From DB1 sp049323655 (GTDB lineage Bacteria > Desulfobacterota > Desulfobulbia > Desulfobulbales > SURF-16): a stretch of DNA of 64,000 nt. Where the stretch lies: contig JBMONO010000025.1 in the NCBI GenBank assembly GCA_049323655.1, forward strand, positions 4,053-68,052. The letters run 5' to 3'. The position numbers were made by a program, and so were the translations under genes. Below the pieces are notes generated by a model that worked only from the letters and a program-made list of their open reading frames with translations, was not told the origin of the DNA and made no database searches. This document shows, piece by piece, positions 28,323 through 37,508 of this stretch. How positions within the stretch are numbered: the first letter of the stretch is position 1; the number at the start of each line of letters is the position of its first letter.

Positions 28323-28541
28323 ATGAAGAATACTCCTAGATATCGGATCAACACCGCAGTTGTCAACCGTGAAGAGTATGATGAAGACATCGCTGAGGCG
28401 GCATGCCACGTCGGCACGGGCACGATTTTCAATCTGTGCGCCTTTATCGGCGCCTGGGGCGTCGCCTGTCTGGTCAGCGCGGTGGTGCAGTACGGCATCG
28501 TCGATGTCGTCAAGGGCTGGCTGGGGGCAATCGGTGGCTAA
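28323..28541 (+). CDS. Small single-TM protein
   Basis: The 72-residue protein has an excellent ribosome site (AAAGGAGG, 8 bases before ATG 28323), which separates it from the longer non-coding frame from 28017. About 35 polar residues (INTAVVNREEYDEDIAEAA) are followed by one TM helix (FNLCAFIGAWGVACLVSAVV). No family is recognised. The gene is downstream of the triple palindromes. It is followed by a 12-bp direct repeat (GGGTGGCTAACG type, 28530-28565). Confidence 0.65.
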   Translation: MKNTPRYRINTAVVNREEYDEDIAEAACHVGTGTIFNLCAFIGAWGVACLVSAVVQYGIVDVVKGWLGAIGG

Positions 28542-28599
28542 CGCCTGGCCGGGTGGCTAACGCCTGGCCGGGTGGCTGAGTTGCGGGAGTCCATGCCGC

Positions 28600-29799
28600 T
28601 TAGTCGGCCCTGAGCGCCTCCTGCGGGTCCAGGCCCGCAGCCTGGACGGCCGGGATGATACCGGCGAGCAGGCCGATGCCGACTGACAGGACAAACGACA
28701 GCACGACCGCGAGGAGATTGGTTTGGGTCGGCAGGGCGGGCAGAATGGAGTGCAGCAGGCGCGCCCCGCCGACGCCGCCGGCAAGGCCGGCGGTACCGCC
28801 GACAGAGGAGAGAAGCACCGCTTCCAGCAGAAAGATCCGCAATACCTGCCCGCGGGGAGCTCCCAGCGCCCGCAGCAGCCCGATTTCTCCGGTGCGTTCC
28901 TGCACCGCGATGGTCATGATGGTCATGATCCCCACCCCTCCCACCAGCAGCGAGATTCCCCCCAGAGCCGCCACGGCAAAAGTCAGTTTGTCCAGCACAT
29001 CCCCCAGCACATCGAGCATCTGATCCTGGGTGGTGATGGTGAAATCCTCGCTGCCGTGCCGTTCGATGAGCATCTTTTTCAGCCGTTCGGCGATGGTTGT
29101 GGCCTCGACCTCGGCGCGGTAAAGGATATCGATCTCCATCAGGCTGGTGCGATTGAACAGTTCCAGGGCGCGGGTCGCCGGGATATAGACGGCGTCGTCG
29201 AGGTCAAAGCCGAGGATCTGGCCCTTTGCCTCCATCACCCCGGTCACCCGATAGCGGAAGCCGCCGATGCGGACAATGGCGCCCAGGGGGTTCGCTGTTC
29301 CGAACAGCTCGTCTCTCACCTTGCTGCCAAGCACGGCAAAGGCCCGGGCCGCCCGGGGATCATCGGGCGGCAGGAAGGTGCCCGTGGCCACGGCGAACTG
29401 CCAGACCTCCGGCGCCCGGGGACCGACACCAAGGATGGTGGTACGGCGTTGCCGCCGACCAGACTCGATTTCACCGTTGCCCTGCACCACCGGCACCGTG
29501 GCCGTTACCCCCGGCAGGCGGGAAAGGGCCTGCTCGTCATCGAGGCTCAAGGGGCGGACATTGCTGATAACCGCCCCGGACATGCCCATGGTGGTTGTCC
29601 GGCCTGGAACAATGGCGATGAGATTGGTGCCGAACTGGGTGAACTCGGCCACCACGAAGCGCTGCACCCCCTCGCCGATGGAGGTGAGCAGGATCACCGA
29701 ACCGATGCCGATGGCAATGCCCAGGGTGGTGAGCAGGCTGCGCAGCCTGTTAGCGGTGATGGACTGCCACGAATATTTCAGTGAGTCGGTGGCGCGCAT
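28600..29799 (-). CDS. MacB/FtsX-like ABC transporter permease 2
   Basis: The 399-residue protein has one TM near the N-terminus (TLGIAIGIGSVILLTSI), a periplasmic MacB-PCD domain of about 230 residues, and three TM helices in the FtsX domain (GGISLLVGGVGIMTIMTIAV with ERTGEIGLLRALGAP). These are mechanotransmission-type permeases that move peptides, lipoproteins or drugs through the envelope. It ends the operon, 3 bp after permease 1. It likely pairs with permease 1 as a heterodimer. Confidence 0.92.
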   Translation of the reverse strand: MRATDSLKYSWQSITANRLRSLLTTLGIAIGIGSVILLTSIGEGVQRFVVAEFTQFGTNLIAIVPGRTTTMGMSGAVISNVRPLSLDDEQALSRLPGVTATVPVVQGNGEIESGRRQRRTTILGVGPRAPEVWQFAVATGTFLPPDDPRAARAFAVLGSKVRDELFGTANPLGAIVRIGGFRYRVTGVMEAKGQILGFDLDDAVYIPATRALELFNRTSLMEIDILYRAEVEATTIAERLKKMLIERHGSEDFTITTQDQMLDVLGDVLDKLTFAVAALGGISLLVGGVGIMTIMTIAVQERTGEIGLLRALGAPRGQVLRIFLLEAVLLSSVGGTAGLAGGVGGARLLHSILPALPTQTNLLAVVLSFVLSVGIGLLAGIIPAVQAAGLDPQEALRAD

Positions 29800-29802
29800 G
29801 GC

Positions 29803-31008
29803 TTAATGGCGGGAAAGGGCGGTCGCCGGTTCCAGGGCTGCGGCTCTGGCGGCGGGCAGGACGGCAAAGAAGAGGCCGGTGACAAGGGCGGTGAGTACGG
29901 CGCCGGGGATGGCCCAGATCGGCGGGCTGATGATGAAGTCCGGGAAAAAATACTGGAGGCCGGCATTGGCGGCCAGTCCGGCCAATGCACCGAGCAGGGC
30001 GGCGCTGAGGGAGAGCAGGGCCGCCTCGGTGAGAAAGATGAGCCGGATCTGGCGGGCCGGGGCGCCCAGGGCCTTGAGCAGACCGATTTCCTGGCGGCGT
30101 TGCGTCACCGTGACCAGCATGACGTTCATGATGAGAATGCCCGCCACCAGCAGACTGATGGCGGCAATGCCGCCGACGGTAAGATTGAGGGCAGTGAAGA
30201 TGCGGTCAAAGGTGGCCAGCACCGCATCCTGGGTGATGATGGTGACGTCATCCTCGCCGTCATGGCGTTGCCTGATGATGGCAAGGATATCGTTTTTCGC
30301 CGCCACCAGGTCCTGTCGGTCCCTGGCCTCGACAATGATACGGAACAGGGATTCGGTATTGAACAGTGACTGGGCGGCGGCCACCGGGATGACGGCCAGA
30401 TCGTCCAGATCAACGCCGATGGAGATACCGGCAGAGGCCAGCACACCGATGATGCGGAAGCGGCTGTCGCCGATCCGGATCAGCTCGCCGACCGGGGACT
30501 CGTTTCCGAAAAGCTCGGCGGCAAGGCTTTTGCCGACGACGCAGACCGCCTGGCCGCGACTGAGCTCGCTTATCGGCAGAAATCGGCCCGTGGCCATGGC
30601 AAGCCGGCGGATGGGCAGAAAAGAGGCCGAGGTGCCGAGCACCGCCACCTCCCGTTCCCGTCCATCCCGTGACACCGGGGCATTACCGACGACAATCGGC
30701 GCCATGTCCGCTACCTGCCTGCTGGTCAGCAGGGCGCGGGCGTCGTCGATGGTCAGATCGCGCGGGGTTTCGCCGAGCAGGGGTGGCATGGCGCCGGTGG
30801 TTTCCGCACGACCGGGCAGAACGATGAGCAGGTTGGTGCCGAGGCTCGAAAAGGTCGAGAGCACATAGGTGCGCGCCCCCTCCCCCAGCGAGGTGAGGAT
30901 GATGACCGAGGCCACCCCGATGGACATGGCAAGCAGGATAAGGGCGGTGCGTAACCGGACGACGGCAAGGGCGGTGACGCAGAAGCGGAAAAGGTCAACG
31001 TTCCGCAT
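29803..31008 (-). CDS. MacB/FtsX-like ABC transporter permease 1
   Basis: The 401-residue protein has the same plan as the next gene: TM (TALILLAMSIGVASVIILTS), periplasmic part, then the FtsX block (GGIAAISLLVAGILIMNVML, QRRQEIGLLKALGAPARQI). It overlaps the ATPase gene by 14 bases. Two distinct permeases for one ATPase suggest a heterodimer, unlike single-chain MacB. Confidence 0.92.
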   Translation of the reverse strand: MRNVDLFRFCVTALAVVRLRTALILLAMSIGVASVIILTSLGEGARTYVLSTFSSLGTNLLIVLPGRAETTGAMPPLLGETPRDLTIDDARALLTSRQVADMAPIVVGNAPVSRDGREREVAVLGTSASFLPIRRLAMATGRFLPISELSRGQAVCVVGKSLAAELFGNESPVGELIRIGDSRFRIIGVLASAGISIGVDLDDLAVIPVAAAQSLFNTESLFRIIVEARDRQDLVAAKNDILAIIRQRHDGEDDVTIITQDAVLATFDRIFTALNLTVGGIAAISLLVAGILIMNVMLVTVTQRRQEIGLLKALGAPARQIRLIFLTEAALLSLSAALLGALAGLAANAGLQYFFPDFIISPPIWAIPGAVLTALVTGLFFAVLPAARAAALEPATALSRH

Positions 31009-31690
31009 GGCTGCTGTCCGTGATGATCCGGCCGTCTTCCATCCTGATGCGGCGGCGCGCCCGGCCGCTCAGCTCCGGATCGTGGGTGACCATGATGAGG
31101 GTAAGACCCTGCGCGTTCAGTCTCTCCAGGATGGCAACCACTTCGTTGCCCGCCGCCTTGTCGAGATTGCCGGTCGGTTCGTCGGCGAGCAGGACTGCGG
31201 GCTGCATGACGATGGCCCGGGCAATGGCCACCCGTTGCCGCTGGCCGCCGGAAAGCTGGTCGGGCCGGTGACTGGCCCGTTGGCTGAGGCCGAGGTCGGT
31301 GAGCACGGCCTCGACTCGTTGTTGCCTGATTTCCGGCGACACAGCGGCGATGACAAGGGGCAGTTCGACGTTTTCCCTGGCGGTCAGCCGGGGGACGAGG
31401 TGAAAAAGCTGAAAGACGAAGCCGATACGCTGGCGCCGGATGGCGGCCCGTTCCTCGTCGGCGAGAAAGCTGACGACTCGGTTTTCAAAGAGATAGGTGC
31501 CGCTGTCCGGGCGGTCGAGCAGGCCGATGGTGTTGAGCAGTGTCGATTTGCCGGACCCGGATGGCCCCATGATGGAGAGGTATTCCCCCTTGCTGATCTG
31601 CAGGGCGACATCGTGCAGACCGTAGACCCTTTCCTCCCCGACCGTGAAAGTGCGGGTGATGCTGTCAAGGTCAATGACAGGTTCAGTCAT
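30995..31690 (-). CDS. MacB/LolD-type ABC ATPase
   Basis: The protein has 231 residues from ATG 31690. Walker A is GPSGSGKST, the Q loop VFQLFHLVPRL, signature LSGGQRQRVAIARA, Walker B LLADEPTGNLD, and H loop MVTHDPEL. The size and VFQ..F.L pattern are those of LolD/MacB-type ATPases that pair with FtsX-like permeases. It lies 7 bp after the HlyD-like adaptor. Confidence 0.95.
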   Translation of the reverse strand: MTEPVIDLDSITRTFTVGEERVYGLHDVALQISKGEYLSIMGPSGSGKSTLLNTIGLLDRPDSGTYLFENRVVSFLADEERAAIRRQRIGFVFQLFHLVPRLTARENVELPLVIAAVSPEIRQQRVEAVLTDLGLSQRASHRPDQLSGGQRQRVAIARAIVMQPAVLLADEPTGNLDKAAGNEVVAILERLNAQGLTLIMVTHDPELSGRARRRIRMEDGRIITDSSHAER

Positions 31691-31697
31691 TGTCGTC

Positions 31698-32834
31698 CTA
31701 CTCCGCCCGGGCCGAGGCGCCGTCCTGCATCGTATGCCGGTCGCCGCCGACAACGATCAGCTCCCCCTCGGCAACCCCGGCGGTGACTTCGCTCAGGTCC
31801 CAGTTGGCCAACCCGACCGTGATCCGTCGTTCGCTCAACCGGTTGTCCGGCTTCAGGACAAAAACTCGGCCGCCGTTGATGATGGCCTCGGAGGGGACGC
31901 GCAGCACGTTTTCCCGGGTCGCGATGATGATTTCCACGTCAGCGCTGTAGCCGGGCAGCAGCCCGACCGTCTCTTCGGGCCGCATGAATTCCACCTCGAC
32001 CTCCACCGTGCGCGCCTGTTTTTCAAGATCAAGGACATAGTCACTGATGCGCTTGACCCGGCCGGTAAAGGTGCGGTCGCGGAAGGCGTCGAGGCTGATC
32101 CGGACTGCCATGCCCGGACGGATGGCCGCGGCGTCCACCTCGTCAATTGGTGCAGCAACATAGTAGCAGCTCGTGTCGATCAAATCGACGGCGGGCAGGG
32201 TCTGCACCCCAACCGGCGAGGGGGTGACATATTCGCCGAGTTCGCCGTTGAGCTGGGCGATGACCCCGTCAAAAGGGGCGAAGAGGAAGGTGCGGGCAAG
32301 ATTGGCCCGGGCCAGGCTGATCCGGTCGCGGCTCACCTGCAGGGCGGTGGTGGCCGCTTTACAGTGGGATTGTCCCACCTTCGCCTCGGTGTCCAGCCTG
32401 TCGAGGAGTTCTTCGGTGGTGGCGCCGACCCTTTTCAGTTTCAGGTGCCGGTCGAGCTGGCGGCCGGCGATATCGGCCTGCAGACAGGCTCCCTCGGCAT
32501 TTGCCTTGGCTGCTTCGGCATCGCTTTCCGCCAGATCGAGCTGGGCGCGCAGGTCATCGTTCCAGAGGGCGAGGAGCAGATCGCCCTTTTTGACCGTCAT
32601 GCCCTCACTCACCGGCCAGGTGGCGATCTGGCCGCCCACTGAGGGGGAGAGGCCGGCCCGGCGGCAGACCTTGACCGTGCCGGCCCGGGTATTGACCACC
32701 GTTGCCTCGATCCTTCCACGTTCCGCCGGAACCGTTGTGACGGAGAGCGGCCGGGGTCGCTTGACAAGGAGGAAAGCGGCAATGATCAGGGCGGTGACAA
32801 GGACGATAATAAAAAGGGAGCGGCCGGCTTTCAT
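31698..32834 (-). CDS. HlyD/MacA-like periplasmic adaptor of the ABC efflux system
   Basis: The 378-residue protein is anchored by one N-terminal TM (SLFIIVLVTALIIAAFLLV). It has the split biotinyl-lipoyl parts (GQIATWPVSEGMTVKKGDLL and FAPFDGVIAQLNGELGEYV), a coiled-coil hairpin between them (about 90-180, with DLAESDAEAAKANAEGA), and membrane-proximal beta parts. It would bridge the permeases to an outer membrane channel, which is not encoded here. It overlaps the HD-GYP gene by 4 bases. Confidence 0.93.
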   Translation of the reverse strand: MKAGRSLFIIVLVTALIIAAFLLVKRPRPLSVTTVPAERGRIEATVVNTRAGTVKVCRRAGLSPSVGGQIATWPVSEGMTVKKGDLLLALWNDDLRAQLDLAESDAEAAKANAEGACLQADIAGRQLDRHLKLKRVGATTEELLDRLDTEAKVGQSHCKAATTALQVSRDRISLARANLARTFLFAPFDGVIAQLNGELGEYVTPSPVGVQTLPAVDLIDTSCYYVAAPIDEVDAAAIRPGMAVRISLDAFRDRTFTGRVKRISDYVLDLEKQARTVEVEVEFMRPEETVGLLPGYSADVEIIIATRENVLRVPSEAIINGGRVFVLKPDNRLSERRITVGLANWDLSEVTAGVAEGELIVVGGDRHTMQDGASARAE

Positions 32835-34123
32835 CGGGAGCGCGCAGGGGTTGTGTCTGGTTGTGAGCCGGTAGCCACTTGCCAGCAGGACTCGAGATGA
32901 GCGCCGGCCAGGGCGACGAGTTCGGCATCGAGCTTCTGCTCCCGGGCAAGGGTGTGGAGAAGGGCCATGATCTCCTCCGGGGGCAGGGAAGCCCGGTAAG
33001 GCCGATTCTGGGCCAGGGCCTGGAAGATGTCGGCCACGGCAATGATGCGCGACTCGATGGCGAGTTCGGCAGCCTGCATGTGAAAGGGGTAGCCCTCGCC
33101 GGAGAGGGTCTCGTGGTGGAAGGCGGCCAGCCGGGCAATGGTCTCGAATCCCTTGATTCGGCGCAAAATCTGGTAGGTGTCGAAGCTGTGCTGGATGATG
33201 ACGGCCCGTTCCCGGACAGTGAGCGGTCCCTTTTTGTCGAGAATCTCATCGGGCACCTTCAGTTTGCCGAGATCGTGCAGGAAACCGGCGATTTCCAGTT
33301 TTTCCCGACTGGACTGGTCAAGACCGCACAAATCGGCAAGATGGACGGCAAGGCGGGCGACCCCCAGTGAGTGTTCGGCGGTAAACGGGCTCTTGGCGTC
33401 AACGATATCGGCGAACAGGGCGGCGGTTTGTCGCAGCATGGGAAAATCGATCTCGTGTTCCCGGCCGGGAATGGGCAACTCTTCCAGATAGTAAGTGATG
33501 TGCGGGGAAAAGAGGGTGAGCCAGAAAATTTCGTTTTCCGAGATGGCGAGAAAGGTGTCGACGAGTTGGGGGGAAAAAAGGCGGCCCCGGTAGCCGGCAA
33601 TGGTCTCCCTGATTCTGCGGCTGTTTAAGAGCAGGGCATCGGGCGAGTGGCCGGTGGCCAGGGCATCGACCCGGTCCGTCAGGTAAAGGCAGTTGGCCAG
33701 CAATCTGGTTTCCTCGGGGATCTCTCTCTCGACAAGTTCCGACCAGCGACTGTGATGATAGAGGACGATCGGCGCGAGATGGGAAAGCAACGGATGTCTG
33801 GCCAGCAGGGCGTGACCCCGTTCACAGTGGAGATGGGCCTGATCCCAGTCGAGTTCGGCGATTATTTTTTTGTGGATCTCGGTGGAGGAGACACCGCAGT
33901 CATGGAGCAGAGCCGCGTCAAGGGCAGTGAGCAGGCGGGCCTCGTCACCGGTGTGCAGGCGCATGCACTCCAGGGTCATGTACGCAACCCGTTTGCCGTG
34001 ATAGAAATCGTCGATCCCCACCAGGTCGAGCATGTCGGACATGGCCCAGATGATTTCGTCAAGATTGATGGTGGTCAGTCGCTGTTTCTGCGACGAGTCG
34101 AATGGCGGTGCAGGCGTTGTCAT
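32831..34123 (-). CDS. HD-GYP domain protein with two HD units
   Basis: The 430-residue protein has a degenerate HD region in the N-terminal half (HGKRVAYMTLECM, ALLHDCGVSS, YHHSRWSEL). The C-terminal half has a full HD-GYP: HSLGVARLAVHLA, GFLHDLGKLKVP, AAFHHETLSGEGYPF and VADIFQALAQNRPYR. HD-GYP enzymes hydrolyse c-di-GMP to GMP; the GEGYPF sequence keeps the GYP motif. It is the first gene of the efflux operon and is coupled to the adaptor by a 4-bp overlap, so export may be tied to c-di-GMP. Confidence 0.92.
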   Translation of the reverse strand: MTTPAPPFDSSQKQRLTTINLDEIIWAMSDMLDLVGIDDFYHGKRVAYMTLECMRLHTGDEARLLTALDAALLHDCGVSSTEIHKKIIAELDWDQAHLHCERGHALLARHPLLSHLAPIVLYHHSRWSELVEREIPEETRLLANCLYLTDRVDALATGHSPDALLLNSRRIRETIAGYRGRLFSPQLVDTFLAISENEIFWLTLFSPHITYYLEELPIPGREHEIDFPMLRQTAALFADIVDAKSPFTAEHSLGVARLAVHLADLCGLDQSSREKLEIAGFLHDLGKLKVPDEILDKKGPLTVRERAVIIQHSFDTYQILRRIKGFETIARLAAFHHETLSGEGYPFHMQAAELAIESRIIAVADIFQALAQNRPYRASLPPEEIMALLHTLAREQKLDAELVALAGAHLESCWQVATGSQPDTTPARSR

Positions 34124-34223
34124 CGCATCAGTGCCGGATAAAGAAAAATGATTTCTTCTATCCTAGCATGTCCGCGGCAAAAAAACGACAATGTTTTGCC
34201 GCGGATCGGGCGGGAAACATCGC

Positions 34224-34565
34224 CTAGAGGACGATGAAGCGGCGGAGCTGTTCTTTCTGCTGGGGGGAAAGATCGGTAAATTGCAGGCAATGATGCCGGG
34301 TCCGGACCAGATCGGAGGGGACGGAGAAATCGGCAATGGAGCTGACCGGCAGATTTCTGACGCTGTCGCTGTCATGATTGATGTCAATGGTGCTCGGGTT
34401 GGTGAACCATTGGTCATTGCCGACATAGCGGAAGACCAGTCCGTTGTCATCCATGGCAATAACGTGGAAGGGAATGGCAAAGCCGAATCGGGCCAGGGTG
34501 CGCTCCCTGATCCGTGGTTGGCTGTCGGGGTTGTCCGTAATTGTCTGGCGGGCGGTGGCGTTCAT
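34224..34565 (-). CDS. PilZ-like small protein
   Basis: The 113-residue protein has GGAGG before ATG 34565; the longer frame from 34841 is not used. It ends with CLQFTDLSPQQKEQLRRFI, close in pattern to the PilZ protein at 62102 (IKFGSLSPRHRQHLQNII). The RxxxR motif is not clear, so c-di-GMP binding is uncertain. It sits 100 bp upstream of the HD-GYP gene on the same strand. Confidence 0.65.
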   Translation of the reverse strand: MNATARQTITDNPDSQPRIRERTLARFGFAIPFHVIAMDDNGLVFRYVGNDQWFTNPSTIDINHDSDSVRNLPVSSIADFSVPSDLVRTRHHCLQFTDLSPQQKEQLRRFIVL

Positions 34566-34810
34566 CGGCTGACCTCCATGGGGCTGGGCGAATGGCGGCG
34601 GCGGAAACGATCCGCGACCGTTGATGGAAGAGAACAGCAAAAGTGATGCCACATTGTACAGTCTGGCTTGTTTCGTGGCGGAGCCGCTGGAAAGAGAGGA
34701 AAGAGAAGGTCGGGAGGGTAGGGAGTCCCGTGCATGTCGGGCCATTTGCCCCATCAGGTTGGTGAAAATGCTACATTGTCGTAGTCTGGAGTCGGGCAAA
34801 TCACCCGGTC

Positions 34811-35593
34811 TTAGATGGAAAGGCCGGAGCCGAGGAGCCATTTTGCCAGGTTGTGGGCCAGTTTCCGGTTGTCACCGGCAAGAAACTGGTTCTGGAACAG
34901 GGCGTCATCGCCGAAGACGACAAAGCGGCCTTTGTTGAAGGAGCCGGCCAGTATCATGGCAAAGGGTTGGATGGCGTCCACCTCGCTTTGTCTGCCGTCA
35001 TTGTTGAGATCGACCCAGGCCCGGGGGCTGGTGCGCGCGACAACGGTGATGGTCGGATTCTTGGCGAGCAGGGCCCAGCCGCCATAGATGCTGATATGTT
35101 GCAGATCCCGGGTCAGGGGATGGGGGGTGAGATCTTTTGCCAGGAAATTTTCAGGCTGGCCGGCGATGATGTTCTCCTGTTCCGACACCGCCAGGGAGGA
35201 GACGGCGATATCGAGTCGCGGCAGCAGGCCCATCAGCGGCTGGGTGATATGGGCCATGACGGCGAGGCTGCCGCCGCGGGCGACAAAACGCATGACAGCC
35301 GCTGCTTCCCCCGGCGAGAGGGGAGCAAAGGGGCCGGAGATGATCAGAACGGCGACATCGCGCAGGCTTTGATCGGAAAGCGGCGTACTGGTCGTGTGGA
35401 TTTCGCCGCCCTGCTTGCGGAAGATTGTGGCCAGGCCGGAGAGGTCGAGCGGCCGATTGCCCTCAGCCAGAAATTGCTGGCTGTGCGCCTGATCAAAGAG
35501 CACCACCGATCCGGCCATGGCGCTGCCGCCGGTCAGAAAGAGGAAAAAGAAGGCACAAAGCAGAACAATGGGTCGGAACGGCATTATTGTCAT
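34811..35593 (-). CDS. Secreted GATase-like (DUF4350-type) protein
   Basis: The 260-residue protein has a signal peptide (PIVLLCAFFFLFLTGGSAMA). The remainder looks like a glutamine-amidotransferase-like fold (VAVLIISGPFAPLSPGEAAA, VMRFVARGGSLAVMAH, FVVFGDDALFQNQFL), as in DUF4350-type domains, without a visible catalytic Cys. It overlaps the ParB-like gene by 4 bases. Role unknown; the fold is often linked to envelope or sugar-binding functions. Confidence 0.7.
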   Translation of the reverse strand: MTIMPFRPIVLLCAFFFLFLTGGSAMAGSVVLFDQAHSQQFLAEGNRPLDLSGLATIFRKQGGEIHTTSTPLSDQSLRDVAVLIISGPFAPLSPGEAAAVMRFVARGGSLAVMAHITQPLMGLLPRLDIAVSSLAVSEQENIIAGQPENFLAKDLTPHPLTRDLQHISIYGGWALLAKNPTITVVARTSPRAWVDLNNDGRQSEVDAIQPFAMILAGSFNKGRFVVFGDDALFQNQFLAGDNRKLAHNLAKWLLGSGLSI

Positions 35594-36555
35594 GGGCGTG
35601 ATTCCTGAACGGCCCCTGCGGGCACGAGGTCGGTGATGCGTTGCCAGATGCTCTGGAAGTGGGCGCGGTTGGCGCAGGACAGGGTGAGGATGACTTCGTC
35701 TTTTTCAAAGGATGGGCTGTGTTCGAGTCTGACCCCAGGGGGCAGAGTGAATCCGGCGACAAAGTGGTGAAATTCCTTTTCCGCGGCGGCGAGGCGGGGA
35801 AAACGCTCCCTCTCCAGCCATTTCATCAGATTGGCGGTTTTCTGCGGAGGGTTGGCCTCTTCGTGGTGGATAATGGCATCCACCGCGGCAGCGGAGAGCA
35901 GGGCGCGGATGGTGATGTTGTTACGGGCCGCCAGTTCCCGGCAGGCGGCGAGGAATTTCTTCTGATTGCCGACACTGAGATGGAGATCGCTGATCACCGC
36001 AAAGAGGGCAAGACGGTCGCCAAAGGACAGTCCGGTCAGCTCCAGGGCGACCTTCTCCTCCAATGTCCCGTGATGGAGAGCAACAAGAAGCGGCTCTTCC
36101 AGGTCGAGGAGGGGGAGGTCGCGCCGGATCAGATAGGGTGACGGGGAAAGCCCCATGCGCGGCAGCACCCGGACCGCCAGTTCTTCGGCATCGTTCCATT
36201 GCAGCGCCTTGGCGAAAAACGTCGCCCGCTGGACGGGGCTTAACGGTCCGTGCAGCAGGGCCTCTTCCAGGCAAAGGGCAAGGATGTCCGCCTCCGGCGT
36301 GTCCGCCGGCGCCATGAAGCAGTGGCAACTGTTGCCGGCGCCCAGCTTTTTGAGGGTCAGCAGTCGTTTGCGACCCGACACCACGACAAAGGCGCCACCT
36401 TCCCGCTCCTTGATAATCGGCGGATGCAGGACGCCGAAGCGACGGATGGACTCGATCAGTGTCGCCGTCGGTTCCTCGTTGCAACAGGGTGGCAGCAGGG
36501 AGTAGGTGTCGTCGTCGAGGTCGATATGGGAGAGTTGCACTGCAATAAAGCGCAT
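35590..36555 (-). CDS. ParB/Srx-domain protein
   Basis: The 321-residue protein starts with a ParB N-terminal-like domain: ATLIESIRRFGVLHPPIIKE, FVVVSGRKRLLTLKKLG. A helical part follows, including a KorB-like stretch (LSPVQRATFFAKAL, LPLLDLEEPLLVALHHGTL). There is no parA next to it, so it is not a normal chromosome partition pair. Binding of DNA or nucleotides is likely. Its stop overlaps the ATG of the secreted protein, an odd partnership of a cytoplasmic and an exported protein. Confidence 0.8.
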   Translation of the reverse strand: MRFIAVQLSHIDLDDDTYSLLPPCCNEEPTATLIESIRRFGVLHPPIIKEREGGAFVVVSGRKRLLTLKKLGAGNSCHCFMAPADTPEADILALCLEEALLHGPLSPVQRATFFAKALQWNDAEELAVRVLPRMGLSPSPYLIRRDLPLLDLEEPLLVALHHGTLEEKVALELTGLSFGDRLALFAVISDLHLSVGNQKKFLAACRELAARNNITIRALLSAAAVDAIIHHEEANPPQKTANLMKWLERERFPRLAAAEKEFHHFVAGFTLPPGVRLEHSPSFEKDEVILTLSCANRAHFQSIWQRITDLVPAGAVQESRP

Positions 36556-36851
36556 CGTCTTGATTTTTCCTCGGGAGTGACGGTCCTGATGGTGAAGAGG
36601 GGGACGATCAGCAAGTGACGTTCGGATTGTGGATGATGTTCATTCTACCCGACAACGCCCGTCGACTCAATTCTTAATTAGTCCCATTTCTTTCCCGGTT
36701 GATGTTGTAAGGAAAATTATCGAGGTTTGCTTAGGTGTTCTGTTGTAAATGTGACGCCAATCGACGGGAAAGGGGGCAAGGAGAATCTGAAAATACGAGC
36801 AGACCAAAGATTTTTTTTAACAAGCAGCCGTTCCTGTGTTTTAATGGGGCA

Positions 36852-37508
36852 ATGCAGAAGAAAAAAGTTATCATCATCGCTGCCATGACCGTCTGCGGCC
36901 GCATCGGCCCGGCCCTGCCCGGCAGCGCCAGTGACCGACGTTTTCTTGAAACCATGCGCGATGCCACCGACGCGAGCCTGATGGGAGCAAACACCCTGCG
37001 CCGGGAGAATCCGGAGATGCGCGGCAGTGGCGGCGGTTTTGGGCGACGCCTGCGCGGGGTCATCACCCTGAGCGGTGATCTTCCCCTGCTGGGGAAAAAA
37101 CTCTTTGTCCATGGCCCCAAACCGCTGATTTTCTGCGGGAAGTCCCGGCAGGATACCCTGCGTTCCCGGTTGGGCGAGCGGGCCGAGGTCATTGCCTTGC
37201 CGCCCGGCGAGAATGGTCTGTCCATTGCCGCGGCTCTCGGGGAATTCGAGCGACGCGGCGCCCGTGCCATTCTCATCGAGGGGGGGAGCCAACTCAACTA
37301 CTGGGCCCTGCGCGAGAAGGTGGTGGATGAGATACTGCTCACCATCACCCCGCGCCTCTCCGGCTGGCAGTCCGCCCCCTCGCTGGCCGCCGGGCCGGCA
37401 GCGCTCGGCTCGCCCTTTCTCTCTCTGGAGCTTGTCTCCTGCCGGCAGGAGGAGGGCGGTGAACTGTTTACCCGCTACCGGGTGCGTTACGAGGACGATC
37501 ATGCATAA
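36852..37508 (+). CDS. RibD C-terminal (DHFR-like) reductase
   Basis: The 218-residue protein starts at ATG 36852 (GGGG upstream). It has the RibD_C fold: VIIIAAMTVCGRIGPA, DASLMGANTLRREN, then AILIEGGSQLNYWALREKVV and DEILLTITPRLSG. These are NADPH-dependent pyrimidine- or pterin-like reductases, related to RibD of riboflavin synthesis. There is no deaminase part and no rib gene nearby. Its stop overlaps the start of the PP-loop gene by 8 bases, so the two work together. Confidence 0.88.
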   Translation: MQKKKVIIIAAMTVCGRIGPALPGSASDRRFLETMRDATDASLMGANTLRRENPEMRGSGGGFGRRLRGVITLSGDLPLLGKKLFVHGPKPLIFCGKSRQDTLRSRLGERAEVIALPPGENGLSIAAALGEFERRGARAILIEGGSQLNYWALREKVVDEILLTITPRLSGWQSAPSLAAGPAALGSPFLSLELVSCRQEEGGELFTRYRVRYEDDHA

